A stretch of 64,000 nucleotides of DNA, taken from contig NZ_JAUHHC010000002.1 in NCBI RefSeq assembly GCF_030410485.1, forward strand, positions 310,001-374,000, read 5' to 3'. The notes beneath the pieces are model-generated. The model made no database searches and was not told the DNA's origin. It worked only from the letters and a program-made list of their open reading frames with translations. Origin of the DNA: Roseateles violae. Its GTDB lineage: Bacteria; Pseudomonadota; Gammaproteobacteria; Burkholderiales; Burkholderiaceae_C. Positions 18,454 to 27,925 of the stretch are shown one piece after another. Position 1 is the first letter of the stretch; each line of letters begins with the position of its first letter. Made by a program: the position numbers and the translations under genes.

Positions 18454-19950
18454 TCATGCGGTCTTCACGGACGGAAGTTTCGAAACCAGCCGCAGCGACA
18501 CGGTCAGTCCTTCGAGCTGGTAGTGCGGCCGCAAGAAGAACTTGGAGCTGTAGTAGCCCGGATTGCCGGCGATTTCCTCGACGATCACCTCGGCCGCGGC
18601 CAAGGGCTTCTGGGACTTGGTGACCTCGGACGAATTGGCCGGGTCGCCGTCCACATAGTTCATGATCCATTTGTTGAGCCAGCGCGACATCTCGTCGCGC
18701 TCCTTGAACGAGCCGATCTTGTCGCGCACGATGCACTTCAGGTAGTGGGCGAAGCGACAGGTGGCGAACAGATAGGGCAGGCGCGCCGCCAGATTGGCAT
18801 TGGCGGTGGCATCGGGGTCGTCGTATTCCTCGGGTTTTTGCAGTGACTGCGCGCCGATGAACGCGGCGAGATCGGAATTCTTGCGGTGCAACAGGGGCAT
18901 GAAGCCGTTCTTGGCCAGCTCGGCCTCACGCCGGTCACTGATCGCGATCTCGGTCGGGCATTTCATCGCCACGCCGCCCTCGTCGGTCGGGAAGGTGTGC
19001 GTCGGCAGGCCCTCGACCGCGCCGCCGGACTCGACGCCGCGGATTCGCGTGCACCAGCCATACATCTTGAACGAGCGGTTGATGTTGACCGCCATTGCAT
19101 AGGCCGAGTTCGACCAGGTGTAGGCGCCATGCTCGCCGCCAGCGGTCTCTTCCTCGAAATTGAACTCCTCGACCGGATTGGTCTTGGCGCCATAGGGCAG
19201 GCGCGCCAGGAAGCGCGGCATCGCCAGACCCACGTAGCGCGCGTCCTCGGAGCCTCGCAGCGAGCGCCAGGCGGCGTATTCCGGGGTCGTGAAGATCTTG
19301 GTCAGGTCGCGCGGATTGGCCAGCTCCTGCCAGGAGCCCATCTGCATCAGCGCCGGGCTGGCGGCCGCGATGAAGGGCGCATGGGCCGAGGCCGCCACCT
19401 TGCTCATCTCGCCCAGCAGTTCGACGTCGGGCGGGCTGTGGTCGAAGTAGTAGTCGCCCACCATGCAGCCTATCGGTTCGCCGCCGAACTGGCCGAACTC
19501 TTCCTCGTAGACCTTCTTGAACAGCGGACTCTGATCCCACGCCGTGCCCTTGTAGCGCTTGAGCGTCTTGCCCAGCTCGAGCTTGGAGATGTTCATCACG
19601 CGGATCTTCAGCATCTCGTCGGTCTCGGTGTTGTTGACGAGATAGTGCAGCCCCCGCCAGGCACTTTCGATCTGCTGAAAGTCGGCATGGTGCAGGATCG
19701 AGTTGACCTGCTGCGACAGGCGCTTGTCGATCTCGGCGATCATGGCCTCGATCGACATGAGTACATCGCTGCCGATCAGCTGGGTCTGGGCCAGCGCCTG
19801 CTGGGCCAGGGTCTGCACGGCCTGCTCGACGGCCGACCTGGCATCGTCCGACTTGGGCTTGAACTCCTTGTTCAGCAGCTGGGCGAATTCGCTGCCCTGG
19901 TACTCGATGCCCTGCAATGCCGAGGCGTGGGAGACGGTGTCTTCAGCCAT
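18454..19950 (-). CDS. tssC: T6SS sheath large subunit TssC
   Basis: 498 residues; ATG 19950 with GGAGAT upstream. Landmarks: FQQIESAWRGLHYLVNNTETDEMLKIRVMNISK, GEPIGCMVGDYYFDHSPPDVELL, APFIAAASPALM, and the C-terminal FLRPHYQLEGLTVSLRLVSKLP that packs the handshake domain. TssC with TssB forms the contractile sheath. The distance to tssB is 27 bp. Confidence 0.98.
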   Translation of the reverse strand: MAEDTVSHASALQGIEYQGSEFAQLLNKEFKPKSDDARSAVEQAVQTLAQQALAQTQLIGSDVLMSIEAMIAEIDKRLSQQVNSILHHADFQQIESAWRGLHYLVNNTETDEMLKIRVMNISKLELGKTLKRYKGTAWDQSPLFKKVYEEEFGQFGGEPIGCMVGDYYFDHSPPDVELLGEMSKVAASAHAPFIAAASPALMQMGSWQELANPRDLTKIFTTPEYAAWRSLRGSEDARYVGLAMPRFLARLPYGAKTNPVEEFNFEEETAGGEHGAYTWSNSAYAMAVNINRSFKMYGWCTRIRGVESGGAVEGLPTHTFPTDEGGVAMKCPTEIAISDRREAELAKNGFMPLLHRKNSDLAAFIGAQSLQKPEEYDDPDATANANLAARLPYLFATCRFAHYLKCIVRDKIGSFKERDEMSRWLNKWIMNYVDGDPANSSEVTKSQKPLAAAEVIVEEIAGNPGYYSSKFFLRPHYQLEGLTVSLRLVSKLPSVKTA

Positions 19951-19977
19951 GGAAATCTCCTTGATGCGCCAACTGGC

Positions 19978-20481
19978 TCACTGGTCCGCGGCCGGCTTGC
20001 GGGCCTCGGCGAGCGACTTGAGCAGGGCCTCGTCCTTGATCACCTTGGAGATCAGCTCCTCGGCTCCGGTCTTGCCGTCCATATAGGTGAGCAGATTGGC
20101 CAGCTGCTGGCGCGCCTCCAACAGCTGGCGCAGGCCCTCGACCTTGGCGGCGACTGCGGCCGGCGAGAAGTCGTCCATGCTCTCGAAGGTGATGTCCACC
20201 GCCAGATTGCCCTCGCCGCTCAGGGTGTTGGGCACAGGGAAGGCCACGCGTGGCTTCATCGACTTCATGCGGGCGTCAAAATTGTCGACATCGATGTCGA
20301 GGAATTTGCGATCGGCGACTGGCGGCAGGGGCTCGCTGGGCTTGCCCGACAAGTCGGACAACACGCCCATCACGAAGGGCAGCTGTACCTTCTTCTCAGC
20401 GCCGTAGAGTTCGACGTCGTACTCGATCTGCACCCGCGGCGCGCGGTTCCTGGCGATGAACTTCTGGCTGCTGGTGGCCAT
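19978..20481 (-). CDS. tssB: T6SS sheath small subunit TssB
   Basis: 167 residues starting MATSSQKFIARNRAPRVQIEYDVELYGAEKKVQLPFVMGVLSDLSG, the standard TssB opening. It then has PPVADRKFLDIDVDNFDARMKSMKPR and a helical C-terminus (LRQLLEARQQLANLLTYMDGKTGAEELI). It interlocks with TssC. Its start lies 18 bp after the tssA stop, so it belongs to the same transcript. Confidence 0.98.
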   Translation of the reverse strand: MATSSQKFIARNRAPRVQIEYDVELYGAEKKVQLPFVMGVLSDLSGKPSEPLPPVADRKFLDIDVDNFDARMKSMKPRVAFPVPNTLSGEGNLAVDITFESMDDFSPAAVAAKVEGLRQLLEARQQLANLLTYMDGKTGAEELISKVIKDEALLKSLAEARKPAADQ

Positions 20482-20499
20482 GACGCTCTCCTTGAAGGG

Positions 20500-21507
20500 C
20501 TAGGGATTGCTGCTGCCGGCCAGCTTCTCGATCTGGCTGAGGCCGTCTGGGGCGAGATCGCGAACGATGTCGATGAAGCTCTTGCTCATCAGGCGCTGCG
20601 AGCGGCGAATCAGCAGCGGCGCAGGATTGCTGGGCTCGTTTCGCTCCAGCCATTCGGCGACGCGCTCCAGCGCGCGGACCGCGTCCTCGCGCGAAGCGAT
20701 CGTGGTACCGGCCGGCACTGGCGTGTCGCGGCTTGTGCTGACAGCAATGTTGCCGCGGGTGTCGGCCGGCGCTGCAGCGCCAGGCAGGCGTTGCGCCGCC
20801 TCCGCCAGCGCCTGCATCAGCCGCACCAGTGGCTCGAGTTCAGGGCTGAGCGTGGGGGCGACCTGCCGCTCCAGCACCGCTGCGATGGCCCGGGCCGCCG
20901 CGGCACCGCTGTTCATCAGCGCCGGCAGCGTGGGCTGCTGGGGCAGCGCGGCGGCCAGCCCACGGGCGATACCGTCCGCACTGGGCGGCGACTCGCCGAG
21001 CTGGGGCTCGGCATGGCCAAGCGCGAGCTCGATATCGCGCATCGTCAACGCACCGCGCTGACCGGTCAGGCTGGCGGCACGCAGATCGGCCAGGCCGGCG
21101 CTCGGATGCACCAGCGGCCCCAGGGCGCTCATGCGTGCGGTGGGGTCGTTGCCGTCGCTTTTGTCGAGCTGCGGATGCACCTGGTCCCAGTGACGCTCCA
21201 GCAGGCCCTGCAACAGCTGCAGGCCCTCGACCGCGCCAGCAAGGCCCTGGAGGCGTGCGCCGCTGCGCGTCAGCCAGACGGCCAGCCGCAGATCGCGGGT
21301 ACGGGTCGCCAGCTTCAAGGCCTGTTCTCGCACCGCAGGCCAATCCGGCCCTTCGGCGGGGATGAGCGTGTCGCCATACTGGCGCTCGGGCTTGCCGGCG
21401 GCGGCCTCTTGCAGCGCCAGGAACGCAGGGTCGTACTCCAGGTCGGCGCCGCAGGGGGAGGCACCGTCCAGGGGCGACAGCAGCGATTCCAGTTCGAGGT
21501 CGGACAT
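20500..21507 (-). CDS. tssA: T6SS assembly protein TssA
   Basis: 335 residues from ATG 21507 (MSDLELESLLSPLDGASPCGADLEYDPAF); a GTG at 21543 would add 12 residues. The ImpA N-terminal domain is clear (GPDWPAVREQALKLATRTRDLRLAVWLTRSG; LLERHWDQVHPQLD). The C-terminus SREDAVRALERVAEWLERNEPSNPAPLLIRRSQRLMSKSF is the short, TssA1-like form without the long VasJ extension. TssA primes tail tube/sheath polymerisation. It is the first gene of the structural operon; the 89-bp gap before it (21508-21596) is where a promoter would have to lie unless transcription continues from the regulators. Confidence 0.93.
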   Translation of the reverse strand: MSDLELESLLSPLDGASPCGADLEYDPAFLALQEAAAGKPERQYGDTLIPAEGPDWPAVREQALKLATRTRDLRLAVWLTRSGARLQGLAGAVEGLQLLQGLLERHWDQVHPQLDKSDGNDPTARMSALGPLVHPSAGLADLRAASLTGQRGALTMRDIELALGHAEPQLGESPPSADGIARGLAAALPQQPTLPALMNSGAAAARAIAAVLERQVAPTLSPELEPLVRLMQALAEAAQRLPGAAAPADTRGNIAVSTSRDTPVPAGTTIASREDAVRALERVAEWLERNEPSNPAPLLIRRSQRLMSKSFIDIVRDLAPDGLSQIEKLAGSSNP

Positions 21508-21596
21508 GCGCAAGCCGGTCTGGTCACGTTGATTGCTCGGCACTCTAGGCTGATCGCGCCGGGCATACAGTGGTCGAAAGTCACTTCACACCCGGC

Positions 21597-23396
21597 TCAT
21601 GAAACCAGGCCCCGCATGACGTTCAGCAGTTTGTGCGGCTGCACCGGCTTGAATAGCACCAGGTGACCGCTGTCTGCGGCGCGGCGCATCTCCTCGTGGG
21701 TCGTGTCGCCGGTTATGAGGATGGCTGGCACTTCATAGGCGCACTCGCGCCGTACCGCGTCGATCACGGCAATACCGTCCGGCCCCTCGCCCAGGTGTAG
21801 GTCCGACAGGATCAGGTCGGGCGGGAACTCCAGCTGCCGCAGCTGGCGGCATGCCTGTTCAACATTGGCGGCCGTCAAGACCTCGTAGCCCCATTCGCGC
21901 AGCAGCATGCTCAGACCATGGCAGATGGCCTCCTCATCGTCGACAACGAGCACGGTCCGCGCTTGCAGCGCAGGCATCGGCACCGTATCTGCTGCGGCGG
22001 TCACGTCCTGGATATCCGGCAGTATTCCCTTCGCGATGCCGATCCGGAACATCGTGCCCCGCCCGGGCTCGGAACTGACGGCCAGGCTGTGGCCGAGCAA
22101 CGAGGCCAGCCGCTTGACGATCGCCAGCCCCATGCCCAAGCCCTGGTGACGCCGGCCGCGGCCGCGGCCCGACTGGTAGAACTCGTCGAACACGCGCGGC
22201 AGCTCGGTGGCAGCAATGCCGACGCCCGTATCCCAGACCTCGACGTTGAAATCACTGGCGGTGCTGCGCGCCACCACGACGATGCCGCCGTGCTCGGTGT
22301 ACTTGATGGCGTTCTGGATCAGGTTGCCGAGGATGCGCTCGAGTAGCTGCGGATCGCTGGTGACCGATTTGCCGCCTGGCGCGAAGCGAAGGTGCAGCCC
22401 GGCCATCTCGGCCTGGCCAGCGAAATGCATGTGCAGGCGGCGGAACAGGTCGCGCAGTGGGAAATGCTGGAAGTTTGGGGCCACGGTCCCGGCGTCCAGG
22501 CGCGAAATGTCCAGCATTGCGTAGAACGAGCGATCCAGTCCGTCGATCGCCTGCACGACGTTGCGCACTACGGGCTCGTCGGCACTGCCCTGCAGGCGCT
22601 TCTCCAATGTGGCGGCAAACAAGCCCAGCGCATGCACGGGCTGGCGTAGATCGTGGCTGGCGATCGCCAGGAAGCGGCTCTTCTCTTGGTCGGCATTCTC
22701 GGCGGCGTCGCGCGCGGCCTCGAGCGCGGCATGCCGCGCCTCCTGGTCGAGGAGCTGCCGTGCATGGCGATGCCATAGGCGCTGCTGGGCCAGTGCCAGC
22801 AGCGCAGCCAGTGCAGCCAGCATGCTCGCGGCGAGCGCCAGCACGGCGAAGTCACCGCCCAGATTTGGGAACGCCAGCACTGGCGACAGCGGCAGCAGTG
22901 CCGCGCACAGCGCGGGCAGCCGCAGCGGCGCCAGCGTCGCACTCAGGCCGAACGATGCGGTGGCGGCTGCGATCATCAGCAACGCGACCTCCGCCACCGA
23001 CCGGTCACCGGGGCTTGGCGGCAGCCACGGTGGTAGCGCCAGCGCGACGATCAGCGCCAGGGCGGAGCCTGTGGCGAGGCGGCGGCGAAGGACCCTATCC
23101 AGCCCGAACCGATGTGGGGGCCAGGCTGCAAGAGACCAAGTTCCCGCCAATCCGATGCCCACCAGCATGGCGGCGGCGCGCCAAGGATCGCTGCCTAGCA
23201 CGGTGAACTCGCAGCCGAGCAGCATGAGGATGCCGGCCCAGGCTATCGGCTTGGCGCTTGCCGCTGCGTCGATCATCCGGTCGAGCGGAAGCGCGGCCGG
23301 TGACTTCCCGTCGACGGATCCGGCGGGTTGCGGGCAGGGTACCGGCGTCGGGCCGGTTGGCTTTACCGCGACGAAGCGCGAGCGCCCGCTGGCCAC
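21597..23396 (-). CDS. Hybrid sensor histidine kinase with C-terminal receiver domain
   Basis: Up to 599 residues. After a Pro-rich leader come five to six hydrophobic helices (about 50-215), then a coiled linker, HisKA with the H-box FLAIASHDLRQPVHALG, HATPase (N-box NLIQNAIKYTEHGG, DTGVGI, GLGMGLAIVKRLA), and a receiver TVLVVDDEEAICHG with phospho-acceptor Asp in ILSDLHLG and Lys in VLFKPVQPHK. The start is uncertain: GTG 23396 lies 2 bp after the upstream stop but lacks a well-spaced ribosome site; ATG 23276 would remove 40 residues. It is the cognate kinase for the LuxR-type regulator just upstream. Linkage to the T6SS operon suggests control of it, but this is inferred from proximity. 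Confidence 0.9.
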   Translation of the reverse strand: MASGRSRFVAVKPTGPTPVPCPQPAGSVDGKSPAALPLDRMIDAAASAKPIAWAGILMLLGCEFTVLGSDPWRAAAMLVGIGLAGTWSLAAWPPHRFGLDRVLRRRLATGSALALIVALALPPWLPPSPGDRSVAEVALLMIAAATASFGLSATLAPLRLPALCAALLPLSPVLAFPNLGGDFAVLALAASMLAALAALLALAQQRLWHRHARQLLDQEARHAALEAARDAAENADQEKSRFLAIASHDLRQPVHALGLFAATLEKRLQGSADEPVVRNVVQAIDGLDRSFYAMLDISRLDAGTVAPNFQHFPLRDLFRRLHMHFAGQAEMAGLHLRFAPGGKSVTSDPQLLERILGNLIQNAIKYTEHGGIVVVARSTASDFNVEVWDTGVGIAATELPRVFDEFYQSGRGRGRRHQGLGMGLAIVKRLASLLGHSLAVSSEPGRGTMFRIGIAKGILPDIQDVTAAADTVPMPALQARTVLVVDDEEAICHGLSMLLREWGYEVLTAANVEQACRQLRQLEFPPDLILSDLHLGEGPDGIAVIDAVRRECAYEVPAILITGDTTHEEMRRAADSGHLVLFKPVQPHKLLNVMRGLVS

Positions 23397-23398
23397 CT

Positions 23399-24106
23399 TC
23401 AGCGGAACAGGCTGATCAGATGCGATCTTGATTTCACGTCAAGCGCCAGCAGCAGCCCCGACACATAGTTCTTCACCGTCCCAAGAGACAGGTGCATCGC
23501 GTTGCTTATTTCCTGGTTGGTACAGCCCGATAGCACCTGTTCGAGAATTTCCAGATGACGTGGTCCGAGTTCGGCGGCGCGGTCGAACATCGACGATGGC
23601 GAGAAATGAGGAAACAAGGCGTGGTTCACCGAGTGGCCCCGGCTCAGTTGCTTGGCCGGTGGCCATAGCAGTGCCGCCAGCATTTCGCACATCTCGGCAG
23701 CCATGGCTCCCTTGGACAGATAGCCGATCGCGCCGAGCGCTCGCGCCTGGCGGATCACGAATTCGTCCTGTGTTGCGCTGAACACGGCGATGCGGGCGCT
23801 GGGAAAGACCTCGATGAAGTGGCGCAAGCCCTGAAGGCCCTTGCAGTCGGCCAGGTTGAGGTCCAGTAAAACCGCGTCGACCGGCTCCTCACGGGCATAG
23901 ACAAGCAGCGCGTCCTGGAGCGAATCGGCCTCGAGCCACTGCAACGGCACACCTTGCAACTCGGCGCAGAGAGTCCTGACGCCGCAGCGCACCAACTCAT
24001 GATCGTCCACCAGCAGCAGCTTGCGGCCGAGGTCGATCGAGGCGCCCCGCTGCTCGTCGGAGGATGGGGGAAAGGCAAGGCTTGCCTGCCCTGGATTCGC
24101 ATGCAT
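23399..24106 (-). CDS. NarL/LuxR-family response regulator
   Basis: 235 residues from ATG 24106, chosen for AAGGAG seven bases upstream. The receiver domain has acidic pair DD (34-35), phospho-acceptor Asp82 (AVLLDLNLADCKG), a Ser in VFSATQ and Lys in GYLSKG. The C-terminal LuxR-type HTH reads HLEILEQVLSGCTNQEISNAMHLSLGTVKNYVSGLLLAL. It should bind DNA on phosphorylation by the adjacent hybrid kinase. It is the first gene of the T6SS-side run, directly next to the island's left flank. Confidence 0.92.
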   Translation of the reverse strand: MHANPGQASLAFPPSSDEQRGASIDLGRKLLLVDDHELVRCGVRTLCAELQGVPLQWLEADSLQDALLVYAREEPVDAVLLDLNLADCKGLQGLRHFIEVFPSARIAVFSATQDEFVIRQARALGAIGYLSKGAMAAEMCEMLAALLWPPAKQLSRGHSVNHALFPHFSPSSMFDRAAELGPRHLEILEQVLSGCTNQEISNAMHLSLGTVKNYVSGLLLALDVKSRSHLISLFR

Positions 24107-24626
24107 GGCGCGCTCCTTCCGGTCAGCACGACGCGACCGGCGCCGTCCGGCGCGGCTGCCTTGGCAGCTCACGACCGAATGCTAGGTAGCGGACAGGGAC
24201 TGCACATCCCAAAAAGTAGGGAGTTATTCCTAGTCACTATTGATGAGGCGATCTCGCAATCTTCCGAAAGCGATCGACCTCGCGCAATAGGTCTCCCCCG
24301 AAAGACTTAGCAGGGCAGAGTCCTTCCAGCTTCAGGGAAACGGTCCGCCTGCTTCAAGTTGGCGGGAAGTTGGCCTATGACGGCTTTCCGACGCAGGACA
24401 TGTTGCGGCCTTGAACGACTTCATCTTCGCTGACGCCTTCAAATCGGTTCGTTAGCAACGCCAGGCGCTTGCGGTCGGCGAGGTTAAGCCTCCTCCTGCG
24501 GCTCCGTTCCGATGCATGGGCATCAGTTTGAGTCCCAAAGTGCGGTTTGGAGCACCTATTGCCAGCACAACTACCCACTCGGGCCAAGCAAGACTTGGGC
24601 ATCGCGACTTTGGGTCGGAGGGGCAG
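24107..24626. other. 520-bp gene-free junction between the T6SS regulators and the accessory island
   Basis: No coding sequence is supported here. It must contain the promoter of the response-regulator operon (leftward) and the upstream region of the DUF1173 gene (rightward). Composition shifts to less GC-rich around 24200-24300 (for example AAAAAGTAGGGAGTTATTCC). I looked for a tRNA or a copy of the att-like sequence seen near 39.6 kb and found none, so the left island edge is not pinned. Confidence 0.5.
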
Positions 24627-25871
24627 ATGGGTGACGCATTGGTGACGCTCGGCGACTTGCAGATTCTTGCTGCGGATCTGAAGGCTCGGCCAGAGGATCT
24701 GGAGCCACATCGACGGGCCTATGCGCTCCGATTCGCGCGAGACGCTCTCCGTGTTCGCGACCGCGGCGAGCACGCCATCTGCCACTGCACCGATGGGCCA
24801 GGGCTGCAACTTGTCTCCAAGTTGTCCTCGACCGGAAAGCCCTTCCTGGCGCGCCGAGCTGGCGATCAACATAGGCACGCGCCGGATTGCAGCTTTGCCG
24901 TCTCGTCCCATGCCAATCAGTTCGGACGGACTTCCGCGCGGCAGAAGACCGACACAGGCACGGACTTTCAGGCCGCCATCGATGCGGACGTTTCGGATGG
25001 CCTTGACGGCGAGGCCCGCCGGCGTAGGCCACCGTGGGGGCACTTCGGTGCACGTCAGCAGAACCGGCTGACGCAAGTTGGCTTGGTCGAGCAGTTGCTC
25101 GAACTCGCCGAGTTCACGACATACCGGGGCGAGAGACCAAGCAACGGCCTTGTCATGGGCCGCCTGAGGGAACTGGCTCAGGTCTGCAAAGTAAATGGCG
25201 ACAGCATGAACGCGCGAGTGCACTTCTCTGTCGAAGACGATGACCCGGAAATCTGGGAGAGCCGGAAACGACAGGCTCAAGATGGTCGAAAAGGAAAGCG
25301 CTATCCGCTCCTGTTGTTGGTCGGGCAGGTGGACGAGATCGAATCGGACAAGCAGACAGGAAAGATCCACGTTCTTGGCGTTTCGGATCCGATTCAGCTA
25401 TCTCCGGCCATCATCGAATCACTCTCGACGTCGTTTCGGAGACCATGGCTGAGTCTCTGCGCGCGATCGCGGCGCGAAAAGACGGTGCTGCTTTTTGTGG
25501 CCCAACTCTGGGTATCAGACTCGGGGATGATCGGCGTTCACAAGGCGGCTCTCATGATGTTGAGCGCTACGTGGATTCCGGCGGACTCCGGTCACGAGGT
25601 CCGATTCATGAATCATCTGGTTCGCTCTGGCCGGTATTTCCAGCGACCGATTAGATGTAAGCAAGATGAACGTTATGAGCCTGATGTCGAACTGCTCGAC
25701 GTCGGTCAGCGCTGCCTCATTGAAATCTGGGGTCTGAAAAACAAGCGCTACCTGCGTAAAAAAAGGCTGAAGCGACACTATTGGCGGAAAGTGATGAAAC
25801 TTCCGCTGATCGAGTGGGACGCTGCATCGCGTCAGCCAATACCTGAGCTGCCGCCTGCGAAGCCGCGCTGA
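24627..25871 (+). CDS. DUF1173 family protein
   Basis: 414 residues from ATG 24627, supported by GGAGGGG just upstream; ATG 24516 would add 37 residues with no site. The N-terminal third contains the family pattern CHCTDGPGLQLV...FLARRAGDQHRHAPDC, a likely Cys/His metal site. The C-terminal half has a nuclease-like look: FMNHLVRSGRYFQRPI, RYEPDVELLDVGQRCLIEIWGL and a Lys-rich helix, recalling restriction-fold D..E.K arrangements. That last comparison is my inference. DUF1173 genes are typical cargo of integrative elements and plasmids; the recombinase gene follows 83 bp later on the same strand. Confidence 0.7.
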   Translation: MGDALVTLGDLQILAADLKARPEDLEPHRRAYALRFARDALRVRDRGEHAICHCTDGPGLQLVSKLSSTGKPFLARRAGDQHRHAPDCSFAVSSHANQFGRTSARQKTDTGTDFQAAIDADVSDGLDGEARRRRPPWGHFGARQQNRLTQVGLVEQLLELAEFTTYRGERPSNGLVMGRLRELAQVCKVNGDSMNARVHFSVEDDDPEIWESRKRQAQDGRKGKRYPLLLLVGQVDEIESDKQTGKIHVLGVSDPIQLSPAIIESLSTSFRRPWLSLCARSRREKTVLLFVAQLWVSDSGMIGVHKAALMMLSATWIPADSGHEVRFMNHLVRSGRYFQRPIRCKQDERYEPDVELLDVGQRCLIEIWGLKNKRYLRKKRLKRHYWRKVMKLPLIEWDAASRQPIPELPPAKPR

Positions 25872-25954
25872 ATCGGTCGGCGCCGATACGCGCTTACGCC
25901 AGCCGCCGGTCTGGGCACATTCATGATTACTTCCACTATCAAGACCCCGCGCCG

Positions 25955-27703
25955 GTGACCATCCATATCCGATGGAATGCGGTTCCAGGCGCTTGGCGGA
26001 AAGCAATCATGACGATGAAGAGCCGATCGGATGGCGCGTTGCTTGATGTCGCCGAGCAGGGCTTGAACATGTCGATGCCAATGCAGATGCGACGTTGGGT
26101 TGCTGCTTGGCCGAAGACTGGATGTTCTGAACAGATGTCCCCGTTTCCTTCCGAGGCGCAGGACGGCATCGTTGCTGAAGGGGTGCCGATCGAAGCCTGG
26201 TCAGTTGGAGGGCTGGATGGGAGCGACGGTCGGTTTCGCGCGCCAGCTGTGGCTTGCATGTTGGAGGCGGCAAACGACTATGAAGCCATCCAGGCCTGGC
26301 TGCACGCCAAGTGCGCGCGCCAGCGCTTTTCCGGCCGGAGTGGCGCGCGCAGCCGGGGCCATGAAACCGTTACCACCGACCACACCCTCCGAGCCTACCG
26401 GCGAGAAGCCGAGCGATTTCTTCTCTGGTGCGTGCTTGAGCGGCAGTTGTCGCTGTCGTCGGCGACCCATGAGGACTGCTTGGCCTACTTGGATTTCATC
26501 CAGAACCCCGTGCCTGCAGCTCGTTGGTGCGCGCCGCGCGGCCATCGTCGCTGGACGCCGGAGTGGCGTCCCTTCGAAGGACCTTTGAATGCTGGCGCGC
26601 GACGGCAGGTGCAGGTCATCCTCAGCAGTCTGTTCCGGTACCTGCGGGAGGTCGGCTACCTGTGTGGCAATCCCCTAGCCGGTGTCGGCGCGCCACAGGG
26701 ACAGCGGCCTTGTCTGGAGATTGGGCGGAGTCTTTCCGCAGCGCAGTGGGCGCTGGTGTGGCGCGCCGTTGCGGAGGAGACTGATCATCCGGTCGCCGAT
26801 GACCATCGTTCGCATCGCACGGTCGGCACTGCGTTGCAGTACCGTTCAGAAAGCCGGGGCTTGGGTACCGTGGCGGTGATTGAGGTTTCGTTGCTGCGGC
26901 CCATGGCAGCGACGTGGAAGGAACAGGCGGCGAAGGCCCGCCTGAGGGTGGTGCTGTTCACGCTGTACCTCACGGGCCTTCGTCTCTCAGAACTTGCAGG
27001 ACTGAAGTTGTCTGATCTCCGGCGGCTTGACCACCATGCTGGTGGCTGCGGCTCCCAGGACAGCAGTATCCACGTCTCGCACGCGCGGGGTGCCAACCTT
27101 GAGACCGCGCCATGCATGCTGAGCGTGATTGGAAAGGGCGGACGCCGCCGCGAAGTACCCGTTCCGCAGGCCTTGCTGGCCGAGCTGCGCCGGTCCATGC
27201 TGTCGCGCGGGCTCGGGAGTGATCCCTGGTGTTTGGGTATCGCCGACGCGGCATGGGTCGGTGCCTTGGTGCCGGAGACTTCGGCAAACGTGAAGAAGAC
27301 GCCGGCGCATGCCCCATCGCTCGCGAAAGATCTGGCGAACCGAAAGCGTCACGTCAGTGCTTCCCTGGTCCACAAGGTCCTCAAGGAATTCTTTGCGGAT
27401 CTCGCCTCGCAGCTGCATCAGCAAGGTCGAGTTCAAGACGCCGAACACCTGCTGCGGGCCAGCGCGCATTGGCTCCGTCACACACACGCGAGCCACACAC
27501 TGGCCGCCGGCATTCCGGTCGAAATGGTGCGGGCCAACCTCGGCCACAGTTCCTTGGCCACGACTTCTCTCTACATCACCGCGCCGCGAGACGCGCGCAT
27601 CGCTGCGATGGAGTCGTTCAGCCAGACGGCTCTGGGCTCGGCGAACTTACCGGGCGGAGAAAAAAATTGCGATGACGCTCGTTCGCCCCGAAAACGAGCT
27701 TAG
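25955..27703 (+). CDS. Large tyrosine recombinase / phage-type integrase
   Basis: Up to 582 residues (GTG 25955; ATG 26009 and 26015 are alternatives). The SAM-like arm/core-binding domain lies at about 125-250 (TLRAYRREAERFLLWCVLERQ). The catalytic domain has Arg in TGLRLSELAGLKLSDL, a Lys-bearing strand (VIGKGGRRREVPVP), HWLRHTHASH and the nucleophile Tyr in TTSLYITAP. All expected residues are present. It is longer than most integrases, with an extended N-terminus and an insert of about 60 residues between the Arg and HxxR boxes. It should mobilise the island. The sequence is complete, so probably active. Confidence 0.88.
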   Translation: MTIHIRWNAVPGAWRKAIMTMKSRSDGALLDVAEQGLNMSMPMQMRRWVAAWPKTGCSEQMSPFPSEAQDGIVAEGVPIEAWSVGGLDGSDGRFRAPAVACMLEAANDYEAIQAWLHAKCARQRFSGRSGARSRGHETVTTDHTLRAYRREAERFLLWCVLERQLSLSSATHEDCLAYLDFIQNPVPAARWCAPRGHRRWTPEWRPFEGPLNAGARRQVQVILSSLFRYLREVGYLCGNPLAGVGAPQGQRPCLEIGRSLSAAQWALVWRAVAEETDHPVADDHRSHRTVGTALQYRSESRGLGTVAVIEVSLLRPMAATWKEQAAKARLRVVLFTLYLTGLRLSELAGLKLSDLRRLDHHAGGCGSQDSSIHVSHARGANLETAPCMLSVIGKGGRRREVPVPQALLAELRRSMLSRGLGSDPWCLGIADAAWVGALVPETSANVKKTPAHAPSLAKDLANRKRHVSASLVHKVLKEFFADLASQLHQQGRVQDAEHLLRASAHWLRHTHASHTLAAGIPVEMVRANLGHSSLATTSLYITAPRDARIAAMESFSQTALGSANLPGGEKNCDDARSPRKRA

Positions 27704-27811
27704 CCGGACTCTCAAATCTGGATGATGACCCATGGGCGCGAGTAGTTTGATGCAGCGCCGAGGAGCTGCTCGTCATCGGTTGGCGCGCGGCCTTGAGCAT
27801 CGAGGTGGTCC

Positions 27812-27925
27812 ATGAAAACAGTCCGGATGATCGGTTCGTTTTACCGCGTGCTGCGTCGGGTCAGCTGCGACAGCGCCGCCATGTATGCGATGGCCCTGCC
27901 GGGCTTGGAGCCCCGCCATGGTTGA
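27812..27925 (+). CDS. 37-aa leader-like ORF coupled to the YggL-like gene
   Basis: ATG 27812 opens MKTVRMIGSFYRVLRRVSCD and ends GLEPRHG with its TGA overlapping the start region of the next gene by 8 bp. A weak GAGGTGG lies upstream. The peptide is basic with a short amphipathic helix. No family is recognised. Coupling argues for translation; alternatively it is a leader that opens the next ribosome site. Confidence 0.3.
   Translation: MKTVRMIGSFYRVLRRVSCDSAAMYAMALPGLEPRHG

Noticed and set aside
24375..25370. 331-codon minus-strand frame opposite the DUF1173 gene
   Set aside because: It has no family signal; the plus-strand frame has a strong ribosome site and the Cys/His motif of DUF1173.
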